Origin: an uncultured Oscillospiraceae bacterium
GTDB taxonomy: Bacteria > Bacillota > Clostridia > Oscillospirales > Oscillospiraceae
Assembly: GCA_947626845.1 (NCBI GenBank)
Contig: CANQTW010000004.1
Span: 1-64,000 of the forward strand
Length of the DNA stretch: 64,000 bases
Direction of reading: 5' to 3'
Position numbers and translations under genes: made by a program. Below the pieces are notes generated by a model, which searched no databases, was not told where the DNA came from, and was given only the letters and a program-made list of their open reading frames with translations. This document shows positions 50,629-60,856 of the stretch, piece by piece. The first letter of the stretch is position 1, and the number at the start of each line of letters is the position of its first letter.

Positions 50629-51550
50629 CGAAAATCTCCGGGTAGACGGCCTTCGCCATCTCCTCCATGGCCTTCACCACGTTCTGGTTGGGCAGGGAGG
50701 AGGCGGAATTGTCGATGTAATACACCGCGCCGTTCTTCACCGCGGGCACCTCGCTCCAGCCGGGGCGGGCCATGATCTCCTCCACCGGAGCGTCGATGTA
50801 GTTGACATTGGTGAGGATCACGTCGGGCTGGGCGGCCACAATCGCCTCCTCGGTAACGGACAGCCAGCCGGACTGGTCGGCCAGCACGTTCTCGGCGCCG
50901 ATCAGCTCGATCAGCTCGTTGAGGAAGACGCCGGAGCCGAAGCTGTAGAGATAGGGGGCGGCGGAAATCTCGAAGTAGACGGATTTTTTCTCCGTCACCG
51001 TGGCGCCAAGGGCGGCCAGGCGGTCAATTTCGGCCTGCATATCGTCGATGAGTTTCTGGCCCTCGTCCTTCTTCCCCAACAGTCCGGCCACAAAGGCCAG
51101 GTCGCCCTGGATATCGGCGATGCTGTCGGAGGTGGGGACGCAGGCCACGCAGACGCCCAGGTCTATCAGGGGCTGATAGGGGGCCTCCTGGTCATAGAGG
51201 GACATATTGGTCACCAGCAGGACATCCGGCTTCAGGGCCACCAGGCTCTCCATATCGGGGGACACCATATCCAGGACGAGGACATTCTCCGGCATACCTG
51301 AAAGCTCCGCGCTCACGGTGTCGCAGGCCTTGATCTTGTCCCCTTCCCCCAGGGCGATCACCGTCTCGCTGAGGGACGGGGCCAGGACGGCGATGGTGTC
51401 GATCTTCCCAGGGACGGTGATCTCCGCTCCGCTGGGGTCGGTGAGGGTGCGGGGGGAAGAGTCTGCCGTGCTCCCTCCGCCGCACGCCGCGAGGCTCAAC
51501 GCCATCACAAGGGCGAGAACCAGGCACAGGGCTTTTGCTTTTGTTTTCAT
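50621..51550 (-). CDS. Corrinoid/iron-chelate ABC transporter substrate-binding lipoprotein
   Basis: The 309-residue protein begins with a lipoprotein signal (MKTKAKALCLVLALVMALSL, lipobox LAAC). It then shows the two-lobed BtuF/FepB class (RTLTDPSGAEITVPGKIDTI, LKPDVLLVTNMSLYDQEAPY, AQPDVILTNVNYIDAPVEEI). The start is ATG 51550, with AGAAAGGA at 9 nt. An ATG three codons earlier is possible. The riboswitch makes a corrinoid the likely ligand. Confidence 0.92.
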   Translation of the reverse strand: MKTKAKALCLVLALVMALSLAACGGGSTADSSPRTLTDPSGAEITVPGKIDTIAVLAPSLSETVIALGEGDKIKACDTVSAELSGMPENVLVLDMVSPDMESLVALKPDVLLVTNMSLYDQEAPYQPLIDLGVCVACVPTSDSIADIQGDLAFVAGLLGKKDEGQKLIDDMQAEIDRLAALGATVTEKKSVYFEISAAPYLYSFGSGVFLNELIELIGAENVLADQSGWLSVTEEAIVAAQPDVILTNVNYIDAPVEEIMARPGWSEVPAVKNGAVYYIDNSASSLPNQNVVKAMEEMAKAVYPEIFGE

Positions 51551-51572
51551 GTTTACCATTCCTTTCTGCCCG

Positions 51573-51607
51573 AAAAAAGAACACCCCTCCAATCAAGGGG
51601 TGTTCTT
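51573..51607 (-). terminator. Riboswitch expression platform (intrinsic terminator)
   Basis: AAGAACACCCCT (51577-51588) with AGGGGTGTTCTT (51596-51607), followed on the minus strand by a T-run (51573-51578). It lies between the cobalamin aptamer and the binding-protein start, so cobalamin binding should favour termination. Confidence 0.85.
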
Positions 51608-51609
51608 GC

Positions 51610-51840
51610 CGGCAGAAACCATACGAGTTTACACCTCATGGGAAAACCCATGCGGCGGCGCAAAAACAGCACAAGCCCATTCATCGTAAGCTTGCGCAGG
51701 ACAGACTCAGCATTCTGGCTGAACACCCCGTAAACGCGGTGTATCACAGTGGCGGGACCGTGCGGGAATCTCACCCGACTTTCCTGAAAAACAGCCTGGC
51801 CCTTTATTGGAACGTATTCAGTTTTCGGAGATTATGCCCG
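51610..51840 (-). promoter_or_regulatory. Cobalamin riboswitch
   Basis: The minus strand contains the AdoCbl aptamer signatures in order: a GTCGGGTGAGATTCCCGCAC segment (about 51761-51780), GGTCCCGCCACTGTGA (about 51744-51760), and the B12-box-like GAGTCTGTCCTG near 51700. A terminator follows. It controls a four-gene corrinoid-import operon, which strongly supports the assignment. Confidence 0.9.
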
Positions 51841-51853
51841 AACGGGCAGGAAC

Positions 51854-51882
51854 AGTATAGCAAACGCGGGAAATAAAGTCAA
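51854..51882 (-). promoter_or_regulatory. Promoter of the cobalamin-transport operon
   Basis: TTGACT (51877-51882), 17 nt, TATACT (51854-51859) on the minus strand, just upstream of the aptamer. Confidence 0.8.
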
Positions 51883-51883
51883 G

Positions 51884-51912
51884 AAAAGGACCGCGGGAAG
51901 CGCGGTCCTTTT
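51884..51912. terminator. Bidirectional terminator
   Basis: AAAAGGACCGCG (51884-51895), loop GGAAG, CGCGGTCCTTTT (51901-51912), perfect 12 bp. It ends the zinc-ribbon gene on the minus strand just before the cobalamin-operon promoter. Confidence 0.8.
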
Positions 51913-51928
51913 CAAAAAAACATCAATA

Positions 51929-52333
51929 TCACGTTTTTCCGGAAAACCTGTTGCCGCATTTGGAGCAGGTGATCTGGAGCTTTCCCTTGCCGCGGGGGAC
52001 GCGCAGGCGGGTGTGGCAGGTGGGGCAGGTGAAGAATTTGTACTCCTTGCGCATGGAGAAGCGCACCCTGGAATCCCGCAGCTTTGTTCTCAGCGCCGCG
52101 GTCCTGGCCAGATACCGGGCGTTCTCCTGGGAGCGCTTGTAGACGTTTCGGGAGCAGACGCGCCACCAGGTATAGATGATGAGCGCGAAGACGATAAAGG
52201 AGCAGACGAACCCGAAAATCCCCGGCAGGAAGGACAGGAACAAAAACACAATGGTCAGAATCCAGACGAATTTCGTCAGGTCGTCAAAGCCGTTGCGCCC
52301 CTGCATGAAGTTGTACAGAAATCGCCGTATCAT
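51929..52333 (-). CDS. Membrane protein with C-terminal zinc ribbon
   Basis: The 134-residue protein has two close hydrophobic stretches (FVWILTIVFLFLSFLPGIFG and FVCSFIVFALIIYTWWRV). A basic region and a zinc ribbon follow (CPTCHTRLRVPRGKGKLQIT, CSKCGNRF). It is a cytoplasm-facing zinc finger tethered to the membrane. ATG 52333 follows AAGAGGG. The upstream 23 codons of the open frame lack a ribosome site. The function is unknown. It is common near division genes in Oscillospiraceae as far as I recall. Confidence 0.75.
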   Translation of the reverse strand: MIRRFLYNFMQGRNGFDDLTKFVWILTIVFLFLSFLPGIFGFVCSFIVFALIIYTWWRVCSRNVYKRSQENARYLARTAALRTKLRDSRVRFSMRKEYKFFTCPTCHTRLRVPRGKGKLQITCSKCGNRFSGKT

Positions 52334-52486
52334 AACAAACCCTCTTTTAACGGTGCCGCGGTTGGCCGCTGATGCAATTCTGATACAATCTATTTTAGTC
52401 AAAAGGAACGCCGGGAGGTTGAATAAACTGTAAACATTTATTGCAAATTACCGGAAAATCGCGGGCAGAAGGGGCGATAGGGCGCT

Positions 52487-52520
52487 AAAACGCCGTCCGG
52501 TCAGTTCCGGACGGCGTTTT
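52487..52520 (-). terminator. Terminator of the dcw cluster after ftsZ
   Basis: AAAACGCCGTCCGG (52487-52500), loop TCAGTT, CCGGACGGCGTTTT (52507-52520), perfect 14 bp, 11 nt past the ftsZ stop. Confidence 0.85.
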
Positions 52521-52530
52521 CAGTTGAGTT

Positions 52531-53652
<1,122 letters not shown>

Positions 53653-53667
53653 TTTATATCCTCCTCC

Positions 53668-53764
53668 AAGCGCGCGGAGCGCGCTTTCTTTTGTATAGCG
53701 GGTCTTTCCCTTTTCATCTTGGTATAGATACGTTTATTGTAAACCGTTTTTTCCCGCAGGTCAA
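53668..53764 (-). promoter_or_regulatory. ftsZ promoter and 5' hairpin next to the ribosome site
   Basis: TTGACC (53759-53764), 17 nt, TACAAT (53736-53741) on the minus strand. A perfect 8-bp stem, AAGCGCGC/GCGCGCTT (53668-53686), ends exactly where GGAGGAGG (53660-53667) begins. Confidence 0.65.
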
Positions 53765-53838
53765 TACCAAAGTGGAATTTTTATTCAATCAAAACACAAA
53801 TTCGACAGTAATCTTGACGGAATAAGCGCATGTCGTCC

Positions 53839-54594
53839 TCAAAGGAGGAAGTGCAGGCCCTTGATCTTGGCGTCGTAATACACGCTCTGACCGTTGCCGG
53901 GATCGGTATGATCCTTCAAGAAGTCCCTGAGAAGGGTCCCGAATTTCAGGTCCAGCTCGTCATCGGCCCCGAAGTTGAAGCGGTAGCCGTTGTAGTCAAA
54001 GGTGATGGCGGAGAGGTTGGTCATGTCGATCCAGGCCATCTTGTCAAGCCGTTGATACTTGCTTGCTGTTTTGAGGTAGTCGGTCAGGGCCGTGACGCGG
54101 GGCGTCTCGCTCTTGCCGAAGGAGATGGTCTTGCCCGCCTGGGGGTCTTCGGGGATGGCCCCCCGTACCTCCACCCCCTGGGGGACGTAGGAGGATTTCT
54201 CCAAGATTCTTCCGTTCAGGTCCAGGATATAGTAGCTCCCGCCGGAGACGATGTAGGCGGCGGAGACGGATTCCGTGATCTGGATGGTCACCGTTCCGGG
54301 AAGATGGCGGATGACCTTGACCGTGTCCACATAGGGCAGGGCGGATTTGATGGCGATCTCAGCGGCGGAGCTGTTGAGGAAAAAGACAGAGTTATCCTTT
54401 TCGATGCCGGACACGGCGATGATCTGGCCGGCGGTGTACTTCTCCGCCCCCTCCACGGTGATGTCCGTTATCTTGAAAAAGAGCCCCATGGCCGCGATGG
54501 CGGTGATCAAAATAAACGCCACGGCCACAGTCACAAAGAGCGCGCCGTCACCGGGAGAATACCGGTTCCTTCCTTTTGTGCTTCCCATCTTCAT
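53839..54594 (-). CDS. ftsQ: Cell division protein FtsQ/DivIB
   Basis: The 251-residue protein has a short basic cytoplasmic tail, one transmembrane helix (ALFVTVAVAFILITAIAAMG), then a POTRA domain (FFKITDITVEGAEKYTAGQI, GIEKDNSVFFLN, ALPYVDTVKVIRHLPGTVTI) and the FtsQ beta domain. It bridges early and late division proteins with FtsL. AAAGGAACGG precedes ATG 54594. It follows murA by 9 nt. Confidence 0.92.
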   Translation of the reverse strand: MKMGSTKGRNRYSPGDGALFVTVAVAFILITAIAAMGLFFKITDITVEGAEKYTAGQIIAVSGIEKDNSVFFLNSSAAEIAIKSALPYVDTVKVIRHLPGTVTIQITESVSAAYIVSGGSYYILDLNGRILEKSSYVPQGVEVRGAIPEDPQAGKTISFGKSETPRVTALTDYLKTASKYQRLDKMAWIDMTNLSAITFDYNGYRFNFGADDELDLKFGTLLRDFLKDHTDPGNGQSVYYDAKIKGLHFLL

Positions 54595-54603
54595 CCGTTC
54601 CTT

Positions 54604-55860
54604 TCAGTCTTCTACTCTCTTCGCGTTGATGCCTAACGCCTGTAAATTGCGGTCTATGTTCTCATAGCCGCGCAGAATATGCTCCGTACCGGAAATCCTC
54701 GTCTCCCCCTCCGCCGCCAGGGCGGCCACAAGGAGGGCCGCGCCGCCGCGAAGGTCGGGGGCGGTGACCGCCGCGCCGTAGAGCGGCCTGCCGCCGAAAA
54801 CACGTGCGATCTGCCCGTCCACACGGATATCCGCGCCCATTTTGATAAGCTCAGGCACATGGCGGAAGCGGTTCTCAAAAATCGTCTCCACAAAGGCCGA
54901 CGTCCCTCTGGCCCGCAGAGCCGCCGCCATCAGGGGCGGCTGGGCGTCGGTGGGGAATCCGGGATAGGGCCTGGTGGTGACGGTCAGGGGCGGCTTTAGG
55001 CGGTCCCCCGCGGCGGCCACCAAGGTGCCGCACCGGTAGCAGAGGCACACGCCCATCTGGCGGAAGGCGTCGTTGACGGCGGTAAGGTCCCGCTCGCAGA
55101 CCTGCCGCAGAACGATCCGCCCTCCGGCGGAGGCGACGGCGGCTATGTACGTGGCCGCGGCGATCCTGTCGGGGATCACCCGATGGCGGACCATGGGGGC
55201 GAAAGCGCCCCCCTCCACCGTCAGGCTGGAGGTCCCGGCGCCGCTGATCCTGGCGCCCATGGCTGTGAGGTAACGCGCAAGGTCGCGTATCTCCGGCTCA
55301 CGGGCGGCGTTGGTGATCAGCGTCAGGCCCTGGGCGCCGGCGGCGGCGATCATGGCGTTTTCGGTGGCTCCCACACTGGGGAATTTCAGATCGATCCTGG
55401 CGCCCTGAAGCCGCGGCGCGCGGAAGATCAGCCTGCCGCGGCATCTGCTGATCCCCGCGCCAAGGCGCTCCATGGCGTCCAGGTGCAGGTCAATGGGCCG
55501 GGGGCCCAGCTCGCATCCTCCCGGCATGGAGAGCGCCGCCTGCCCTGTGCGGGCCAGGATGGCGCCCAGGAATACCACGGAGGAGCGCATACGGCGCATC
55601 AGGGGGTCGGGGATATCCCAGCCTGTCATGGTGGAGGAGTCCACCCAGACCGTGCCGTCCGTAAACTCCGTTTTGCACCCCAAGTGTCTCAAAATGGCAA
55701 GGGCGGCCTCCACGTCGGTAAGGGCGGGAACATTCGTCAGCACGGTCTCGCCGGCGGAAAGTATGGAGGCTGCCAATATCGGAAGAGCGCTGTTTTTCGC
55801 CCCTTGTAAGCTGATTTCACCGGAGAGCCGGCGGCCCCCCGTCACTGTCAAGCTGCTCAT
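54604..55860 (-). CDS. murA: UDP-N-acetylglucosamine 1-carboxyvinyltransferase
   Basis: The 418-residue EPSP-synthase-like protein has GAKNSALPILAASIL and the active-site loop MPGGCELGPRPIDLH, with Cys116 present. A Cys here is the target of fosfomycin. It transfers enolpyruvate to UDP-GlcNAc, the first committed step of peptidoglycan synthesis. It lies between murG and ftsQ. Confidence 0.96.
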   Translation of the reverse strand: MSSLTVTGGRRLSGEISLQGAKNSALPILAASILSAGETVLTNVPALTDVEAALAILRHLGCKTEFTDGTVWVDSSTMTGWDIPDPLMRRMRSSVVFLGAILARTGQAALSMPGGCELGPRPIDLHLDAMERLGAGISRCRGRLIFRAPRLQGARIDLKFPSVGATENAMIAAAGAQGLTLITNAAREPEIRDLARYLTAMGARISGAGTSSLTVEGGAFAPMVRHRVIPDRIAAATYIAAVASAGGRIVLRQVCERDLTAVNDAFRQMGVCLCYRCGTLVAAAGDRLKPPLTVTTRPYPGFPTDAQPPLMAAALRARGTSAFVETIFENRFRHVPELIKMGADIRVDGQIARVFGGRPLYGAAVTAPDLRGGAALLVAALAAEGETRISGTEHILRGYENIDRNLQALGINAKRVED

Positions 55861-55945
55861 AGTGACCCCCGAAAAGTTTTATTTTCAGGTCATACTATGC
55901 GCAGACACGTTTTTCGGTTCCTTTCCCCATAAAAGGGGCGAAGGA

Positions 55946-57067
55946 TCATTTCATCAGGTCGAGAATCTCGTTTACGATCCTGTCGCAGGCGTCGGTGACG
56001 CCCATGGCGCGGGACGCTTTTTCCATGGAGGCCAGCCGGTCCCTGTCCCGCAGGAGCGCGGCGGCTGTGTTGTAGAGCTTCTCTCCGGTACAGGAGTCCT
56101 CGGTGAGTACCACCGCTCCTCCGGCCTTTTCCAGCTCACGGGCGTTCTTCGTCTGCTGGTCGTTGGTGACGTTGGGCGAGGGCACCAGGATACTGGCCCG
56201 CCCCAGGGCTGTCAGCTCCGCCAGGGTGGAGGCCCCGGCGCGGCAGAGGACCAGGTCGGCGGCGGTCATCACCGGGCCCATGTTGTCGATATAGGCCCGC
56301 AGGTCCTCCCATTGGGGGAGGCCGTAGACGTTCACCTTGCCCAGGCGCTCCCGCATCCTGTCCAGGCCCGTCTCGCCGTTGCCTGTGGCGTGGAGGTGGA
56401 GCATGGCGCCGCTTCTGGCGTTGAGGCTGATGAACTCCGCCATCATACTGTTCATGTTATCCGCCCCCAGGCTGCCCCAGAAGGACACCACCAGGGGCTT
56501 TCCGGTCAGGCCCAGCTTCCGCTTCGCCTCCTCCCGGCTCATCCGCAGGAAGTCCTCACGCACCGGCGTACCGGTGAAAACCACCCGGTCAGGCTTTTTG
56601 CAGTGCTCCCCCGCCGAGGCGAAGGCCACCATGACCTTATCCACCTGGGAGGACAGCATTTTGGTGGTAAGCCCCGGCACGGCGTTGGACTCGTGGATAG
56701 CCGTGTGGATGCCCATTTTGGACGCCTGATGCAGAACCGGCCAGCACACATATCCTCCGGTGCCGAAAACCACGTCGGGCCGGAAGGTCTCAATAAGCTC
56801 CCGACTCTCCTTTCGGGCCACGGAGAGGTTTTTCACCATCTCCACATTATGCCGGATATCCGCCGGAGAGACGCCTCTGCGAAGGCCGGTGACGGTGATA
56901 TTCTTCAGCTCAAAGCCGGCGGCGGGGATCAGCTGGCGTTCCAGCACCCGACCCGCTCCGGCAAACAGGAAGTCCGCTTCCGGAAAGAGCTCCCGAAGCC
57001 TGCCGGCCACGGCCAGGGCGGGGTTGATATGGCCCGCGCTGCCGCCGCACGCGAATAGAAATCTCAT
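55946..57067 (-). CDS. murG: Lipid II synthase glycosyltransferase MurG
   Basis: The 373-residue GT28 enzyme has an N-terminal GGSAGHINPALAVAGRL, GFELKNITVTGLRR, and a C-terminal nucleotide site (LVLCRAGASTLAELTALGRASILVP). It adds GlcNAc to lipid I on the inner face of the membrane. Its ATGA start overlaps the ftsW stop. Confidence 0.96.
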   Translation of the reverse strand: MRFLFACGGSAGHINPALAVAGRLRELFPEADFLFAGAGRVLERQLIPAAGFELKNITVTGLRRGVSPADIRHNVEMVKNLSVARKESRELIETFRPDVVFGTGGYVCWPVLHQASKMGIHTAIHESNAVPGLTTKMLSSQVDKVMVAFASAGEHCKKPDRVVFTGTPVREDFLRMSREEAKRKLGLTGKPLVVSFWGSLGADNMNSMMAEFISLNARSGAMLHLHATGNGETGLDRMRERLGKVNVYGLPQWEDLRAYIDNMGPVMTAADLVLCRAGASTLAELTALGRASILVPSPNVTNDQQTKNARELEKAGGAVVLTEDSCTGEKLYNTAAALLRDRDRLASMEKASRAMGVTDACDRIVNEILDLMK

Positions 57068-58296
57068 GGCTCCTCCACATCCTCACTCTTCTTTTTTCTC
57101 AGCGGAATCTCCCGCGAGATGGAAAGCACGATCCCCATCTCGCCCAGCTGTATGAGAAGGGCCGTCCCGCCGTAGCTGAAGAACGGCAGGGAGATGCCCG
57201 TACAGGGGACGAGATTCGTCACCACGGCCACGTTCAGGAACACCTGGATAGCCAGCAAGCTTACGATCCCCACGATGACCAGGGACCCGAACCGGTCCTT
57301 GGCGTGGAGGGCCAGCCAGTAGCCGCGGATGATGAGGACGGCAAAGAGGAAGAGGATGAGCATGGCGCCGATAAAGCCCAGCTCCTCGCAGACGATGGAG
57401 AAGATGAAGTCGTTGTGCTCCTCCGGCAGATACATATACTTTTGTCTCCCCTGCCCCAGCCCCAGGCCGGTCATGCCGCCGGAGCCGATGGCGTACAGGG
57501 ACTGGATGGTCTGGAGGCCCTTGTTCAGGGGATCTGACCAGGGGTCCTGCCAGACGGTGATGCGGGAGGATGCGTAGGGGAAGAAGTTGACCACCACAAA
57601 CCCCACAACGCCCACCACGCCGACGCCCAGGAGAAAGCACCACAGGGGCGCTCCGCCCACAAACATCATGATGGCGCCGATGGCGATGATGATAACGGAG
57701 GCCGACAGGTGCGGCTCCAGGATCAGCAGAAAGACGGTGACGGCCAGGACGCCCGCAAAGGGCACCACGCCGTAGCGGAAGGTCTTCATTTTCCCCCGGT
57801 AGAGGCAGATCATATGGGCGAACAGGAGGATGATGGCGATCTTGGCGATCTCCGAGGGCTGGAAGGTGGTGAACCCCAGGTTGAACCAGCGGTTGGCGCC
57901 CACCTCGCTTTTTCCGGTACCCAAAAAGGGCACCAGGGCCAGCAAAAAACCCGTGATGACCACAAGCAGCGGCGTCATGCGCCGGTAGAAGGTGGAGGGC
58001 AGGGTGGACAGGAAGATCATCAGCGCGATGCCAAGGCCGGAAAAGCCCAGCTGCCGGAGGAAGATCCCCATGCCGTTCCCGTCCTTGAAATACGCCCTGG
58101 CGAAGCTGGCGGAGAGCACCATCACCACGCCAATGGACAAAATGAGCAGCGTCAGCAGGAAGAAGGGCAGATCGAAGGCCCCGCGCTCCACGCGGCGGCT
58201 CTCCTCACGCCTGTCGCGCAGCTGCTCGCCGGCATAGTCCATATCCGCGTATTCCGTCTGCCCCGCGTTAACGGCGCTTTTTCCAAGGCGTGCCAT
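57064..58296 (-). CDS. ftsW: Peptidoglycan glycosyltransferase FtsW
   Basis: The 410-residue SEDS protein has about ten helices and the landmarks GANRWFNLGFTTFQPSEIAK, the KGLQTIQSLYAIGSGGMTGL loop, LPEEHNDFIFSIVCEELGFI and GISLPFFSYGGTALL. It polymerises septal glycan with the PBP of this cluster. The N-terminal tail of about 45 residues is longer than usual and highly charged. AAAGGAGG precedes ATG 58296. Confidence 0.96.
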   Translation of the reverse strand: MARLGKSAVNAGQTEYADMDYAGEQLRDRREESRRVERGAFDLPFFLLTLLILSIGVVMVLSASFARAYFKDGNGMGIFLRQLGFSGLGIALMIFLSTLPSTFYRRMTPLLVVITGFLLALVPFLGTGKSEVGANRWFNLGFTTFQPSEIAKIAIILLFAHMICLYRGKMKTFRYGVVPFAGVLAVTVFLLILEPHLSASVIIIAIGAIMMFVGGAPLWCFLLGVGVVGVVGFVVVNFFPYASSRITVWQDPWSDPLNKGLQTIQSLYAIGSGGMTGLGLGQGRQKYMYLPEEHNDFIFSIVCEELGFIGAMLILFLFAVLIIRGYWLALHAKDRFGSLVIVGIVSLLAIQVFLNVAVVTNLVPCTGISLPFFSYGGTALLIQLGEMGIVLSISREIPLRKKKSEDVEEP

Positions 58297-58330
58297 AGAC
58301 CGCCCTCCTTTCTCAAAAATCTTGAATCAA

Positions 58331-59326
58331 TCAGACCGCTCCGAACCTGTGCCTGACGGCGAAGAACGTCAGCACCGCCAAAGCGGCGGACACAGCCGAG
58401 AAAACGGCAAAAATGCGCCGCTCGCCCCAGCCGGACATCTCCAGATGGTGATGGATAGGGGCCATCTTGAAGATGCGCTTGCCGTGGGTAAGCTTGAAAT
58501 AGGTGACCTGGATGATGTCGGACAGCGTCTCCACGATGTAGATGAAGCCGAGGGGCACCAGCACCAGGGGCATATCCAGGGCAAAGGCGGTGGCGCAGAT
58601 GGCGCCGCCCAGAAAGAGACTGCCCGTGTCCCCCATGAACACCTTGGCCGGATAGAAGTTGAAGATCAAAAAGCCCACAAGGCCCCCCGCCAGGGCGGCG
58701 CCGAACAGGCCCACGGAGCCGTAGCCCCACGCCGCCGCGATGGAGGCATAGCAGACGGCCACAGGCGTGGTGACGCCGGCGCAGAGGCCGTCAACGCCGT
58801 CGGTGATGTTCACCGCGTTGACGCATCCCACGATGACGAACACGGCAAAGGCGATGTAGAGCGGATAGGGGACGTGGACGGTCACGTCAAAAAACGGGAT
58901 GTAGAGGTTGGAGCTCAAATGCCCCTCCAGCCTCAAAAGCAGAATCAGCACCACCGCGGCGGCGATCTGGAGCGCCAGCTTCTGCCAGGCGGTCAGGCCG
59001 AGATTCTGCTTCTTCTTCACCTTCTCATAGTCGTCCAAAAAGCCGATGAGGCCGAAAAGGAGGGAGAAAACAAGGATGATGATATGCCTCCAGTCCCCGG
59101 CGGCGATGTCGTCCAGGCCCCCCAGGACGCACATGGCGGCGATGCCCGTAATGAACATCAGCCCGCCCATGGTGGGGGTCCCCTGCTTGCCCAGATGCCA
59201 GGTAGGGCCGTCTGACCGGATGGTCTGTCCGGCGTGCATACGCCTGAGCGCCGGTATGAGGGCGATGCCCACGATCACCGTCACGAGAAAGGAGCCGGTA
59301 AAGGCCCATATCAGATCCAAAATCAT
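58331..59326 (-). CDS. mraY: Phospho-N-acetylmuramoyl-pentapeptide transferase
   Basis: The 331-residue polytopic protein has the MraY motifs GTPTMGGLMFI, DDYEKV (Asp pair), NAVNITDGVDGLCAG, FNFYPAKVFMGDTGSLFLGG and MAPIHHHLEMSGW. It makes lipid I. It is followed by ftsW at 35 nt, with no murD between. Confidence 0.97.
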   Translation of the reverse strand: MILDLIWAFTGSFLVTVIVGIALIPALRRMHAGQTIRSDGPTWHLGKQGTPTMGGLMFITGIAAMCVLGGLDDIAAGDWRHIIILVFSLLFGLIGFLDDYEKVKKKQNLGLTAWQKLALQIAAAVVLILLLRLEGHLSSNLYIPFFDVTVHVPYPLYIAFAVFVIVGCVNAVNITDGVDGLCAGVTTPVAVCYASIAAAWGYGSVGLFGAALAGGLVGFLIFNFYPAKVFMGDTGSLFLGGAICATAFALDMPLVLVPLGFIYIVETLSDIIQVTYFKLTHGKRIFKMAPIHHHLEMSGWGERRIFAVFSAVSAALAVLTFFAVRHRFGAV

Positions 59327-59344
59327 TTTTCTTCCGTCCTATCG

Positions 59345-60796
59345 TCAATGCATTTCGCTGAGAATCTCCGCCACCACCTCGCGCTCGTCGAAGTGGCGCT
59401 TCACGTGGTCGATCTCCTGGTAGGTCTCATGTCCCTTCCCCGCCAGGATCACCACATCGCCTGTCTTGGCTGTCTCCAGCGCGTGGCGGATGGCCTGCCG
59501 CCGGTCCACGATCACGTCATACGGCGTCTTTTTCCCCGACGACGTGACCCCCGCCAAGATATCCTCTATGATGGCCTCCGGCTTTTCCGTGCGGGGATTG
59601 TCCGAGGTGACGATCACCCGGTCCGCCAGCTCCATGGCGATGCGGCCCATGATAGGTCTCTTGGCGCTGTCCCGGTCCCCGCCGCAGCCGAAGAGCACGA
59701 CGGTCCTGCCCTTGGCAAAGCCCTTGACGGTCTTGATAATGTTCTCCAGGGCGTCCGGGGTGTGGGCGTAGTCGATGAGCACCGTGTAATCGGTGTCTGT
59801 AGGCACCACCTCCGCCCTGCCCTTGACGCCGGCGCATTTGGCCATGGCCGGCCCGATCTCCTCCAGCGGAACGCCGGCGCACACCGCCGACGCGGCGGCG
59901 GCCAGGGCGTTGTATACGCTGAACTGGCCGGGGATGCCCAGCGTGAGCTTTTCCAGCTTTCCGGTCATCAGGGCGCAGAAGCTCACCCTGTTCTGGTGGA
60001 GCCTTATATCCCGCGCCGTCAGGTCGGCGCTGTCGCTTTTGGCGGAATAGGTGAACACGCGGTTTGAGGCGGCCTTCAGCATGGTCTCCGCCCAGGGATC
60101 GTCCATGTTGATGATCGCGGTCCCGCACATGGAAAAGAGCTTCGCTTTGGCCTGGGCGTAAGCCTCCATGGTCTTGTGAAAATCAAGATGGTCCTCTGTC
60201 AGATTCGTAAAGATGCCCTGGTCAAAGGCGATGCCGTAGACCCGGTCCAGCATGAGGGCGTGGGAGGACACCTCCATCACCGCGTAGCGGCACCCGGCCT
60301 CCACCATACGGGCCAGAATGGCCTGCAGCTCCAGGCAGTCGGGAGTGGTGCGCTCGGCGGGCGTCTCCTCCCCGCCGATCATGATGCGGTTGGTGCCGAT
60401 AAGGCCCACCTTCGCCCCCTGGGTCTCCTCCAAGAGCGTCTTGATCAGGTTGGTGGTGGTGGTCTTGCCGTTGGTGCCCGTGACGCCGATCATATGGAGC
60501 GCGCGGGAGGGATTGCCGTACCGGTTTCCGGCGGCTATGGCCATGGCCAGGCGGGAATCCCGTACCAGGACGGCCGGCGTCCCCTCCGGGGCCTCCTCGC
60601 CGATGATCACCGCCGCGCCCTTCTCCAGGGCGGCGGGGATGAACCGGTGCCCGTCGCTCTCATAGCCTCGGATCGCCAGGAACGCGCAGCCTGGCACGGC
60701 CTTACGGGAGTCGGACACCAGCTCTGTGATCTCCAGCTCCGGGTCGGCCCGCAGCTCCGTCACGTCGATATTCTCAATAAGCTCTGAAAGCTTCAT
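59345..60796 (-). CDS. murE: UDP-MurNAc-tripeptide ligase MurE
   Basis: The 483-residue ligase has GVTGTNGKTTTTNLI (about 104-118) and the C-terminal DNPR motif (399-402), which by family knowledge marks addition of meso-diaminopimelate. It acts in the cytoplasm, adding the third residue to the peptide stem. The start was set at ATG 60796 (MKLSELI), since the GTG five codons up lacks a ribosome site and the family starts here. Confidence 0.96.
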   Translation of the reverse strand: MKLSELIENIDVTELRADPELEITELVSDSRKAVPGCAFLAIRGYESDGHRFIPAALEKGAAVIIGEEAPEGTPAVLVRDSRLAMAIAAGNRYGNPSRALHMIGVTGTNGKTTTTNLIKTLLEETQGAKVGLIGTNRIMIGGEETPAERTTPDCLELQAILARMVEAGCRYAVMEVSSHALMLDRVYGIAFDQGIFTNLTEDHLDFHKTMEAYAQAKAKLFSMCGTAIINMDDPWAETMLKAASNRVFTYSAKSDSADLTARDIRLHQNRVSFCALMTGKLEKLTLGIPGQFSVYNALAAAASAVCAGVPLEEIGPAMAKCAGVKGRAEVVPTDTDYTVLIDYAHTPDALENIIKTVKGFAKGRTVVLFGCGGDRDSAKRPIMGRIAMELADRVIVTSDNPRTEKPEAIIEDILAGVTSSGKKTPYDVIVDRRQAIRHALETAKTGDVVILAGKGHETYQEIDHVKRHFDEREVVAEILSEMH

Positions 60797-60856
60797 ACGA
60801 TCACCATTCACATGATTGAAAAGATTCGGGACCCGCGCGAGGCTCTCGCGGCGGCA

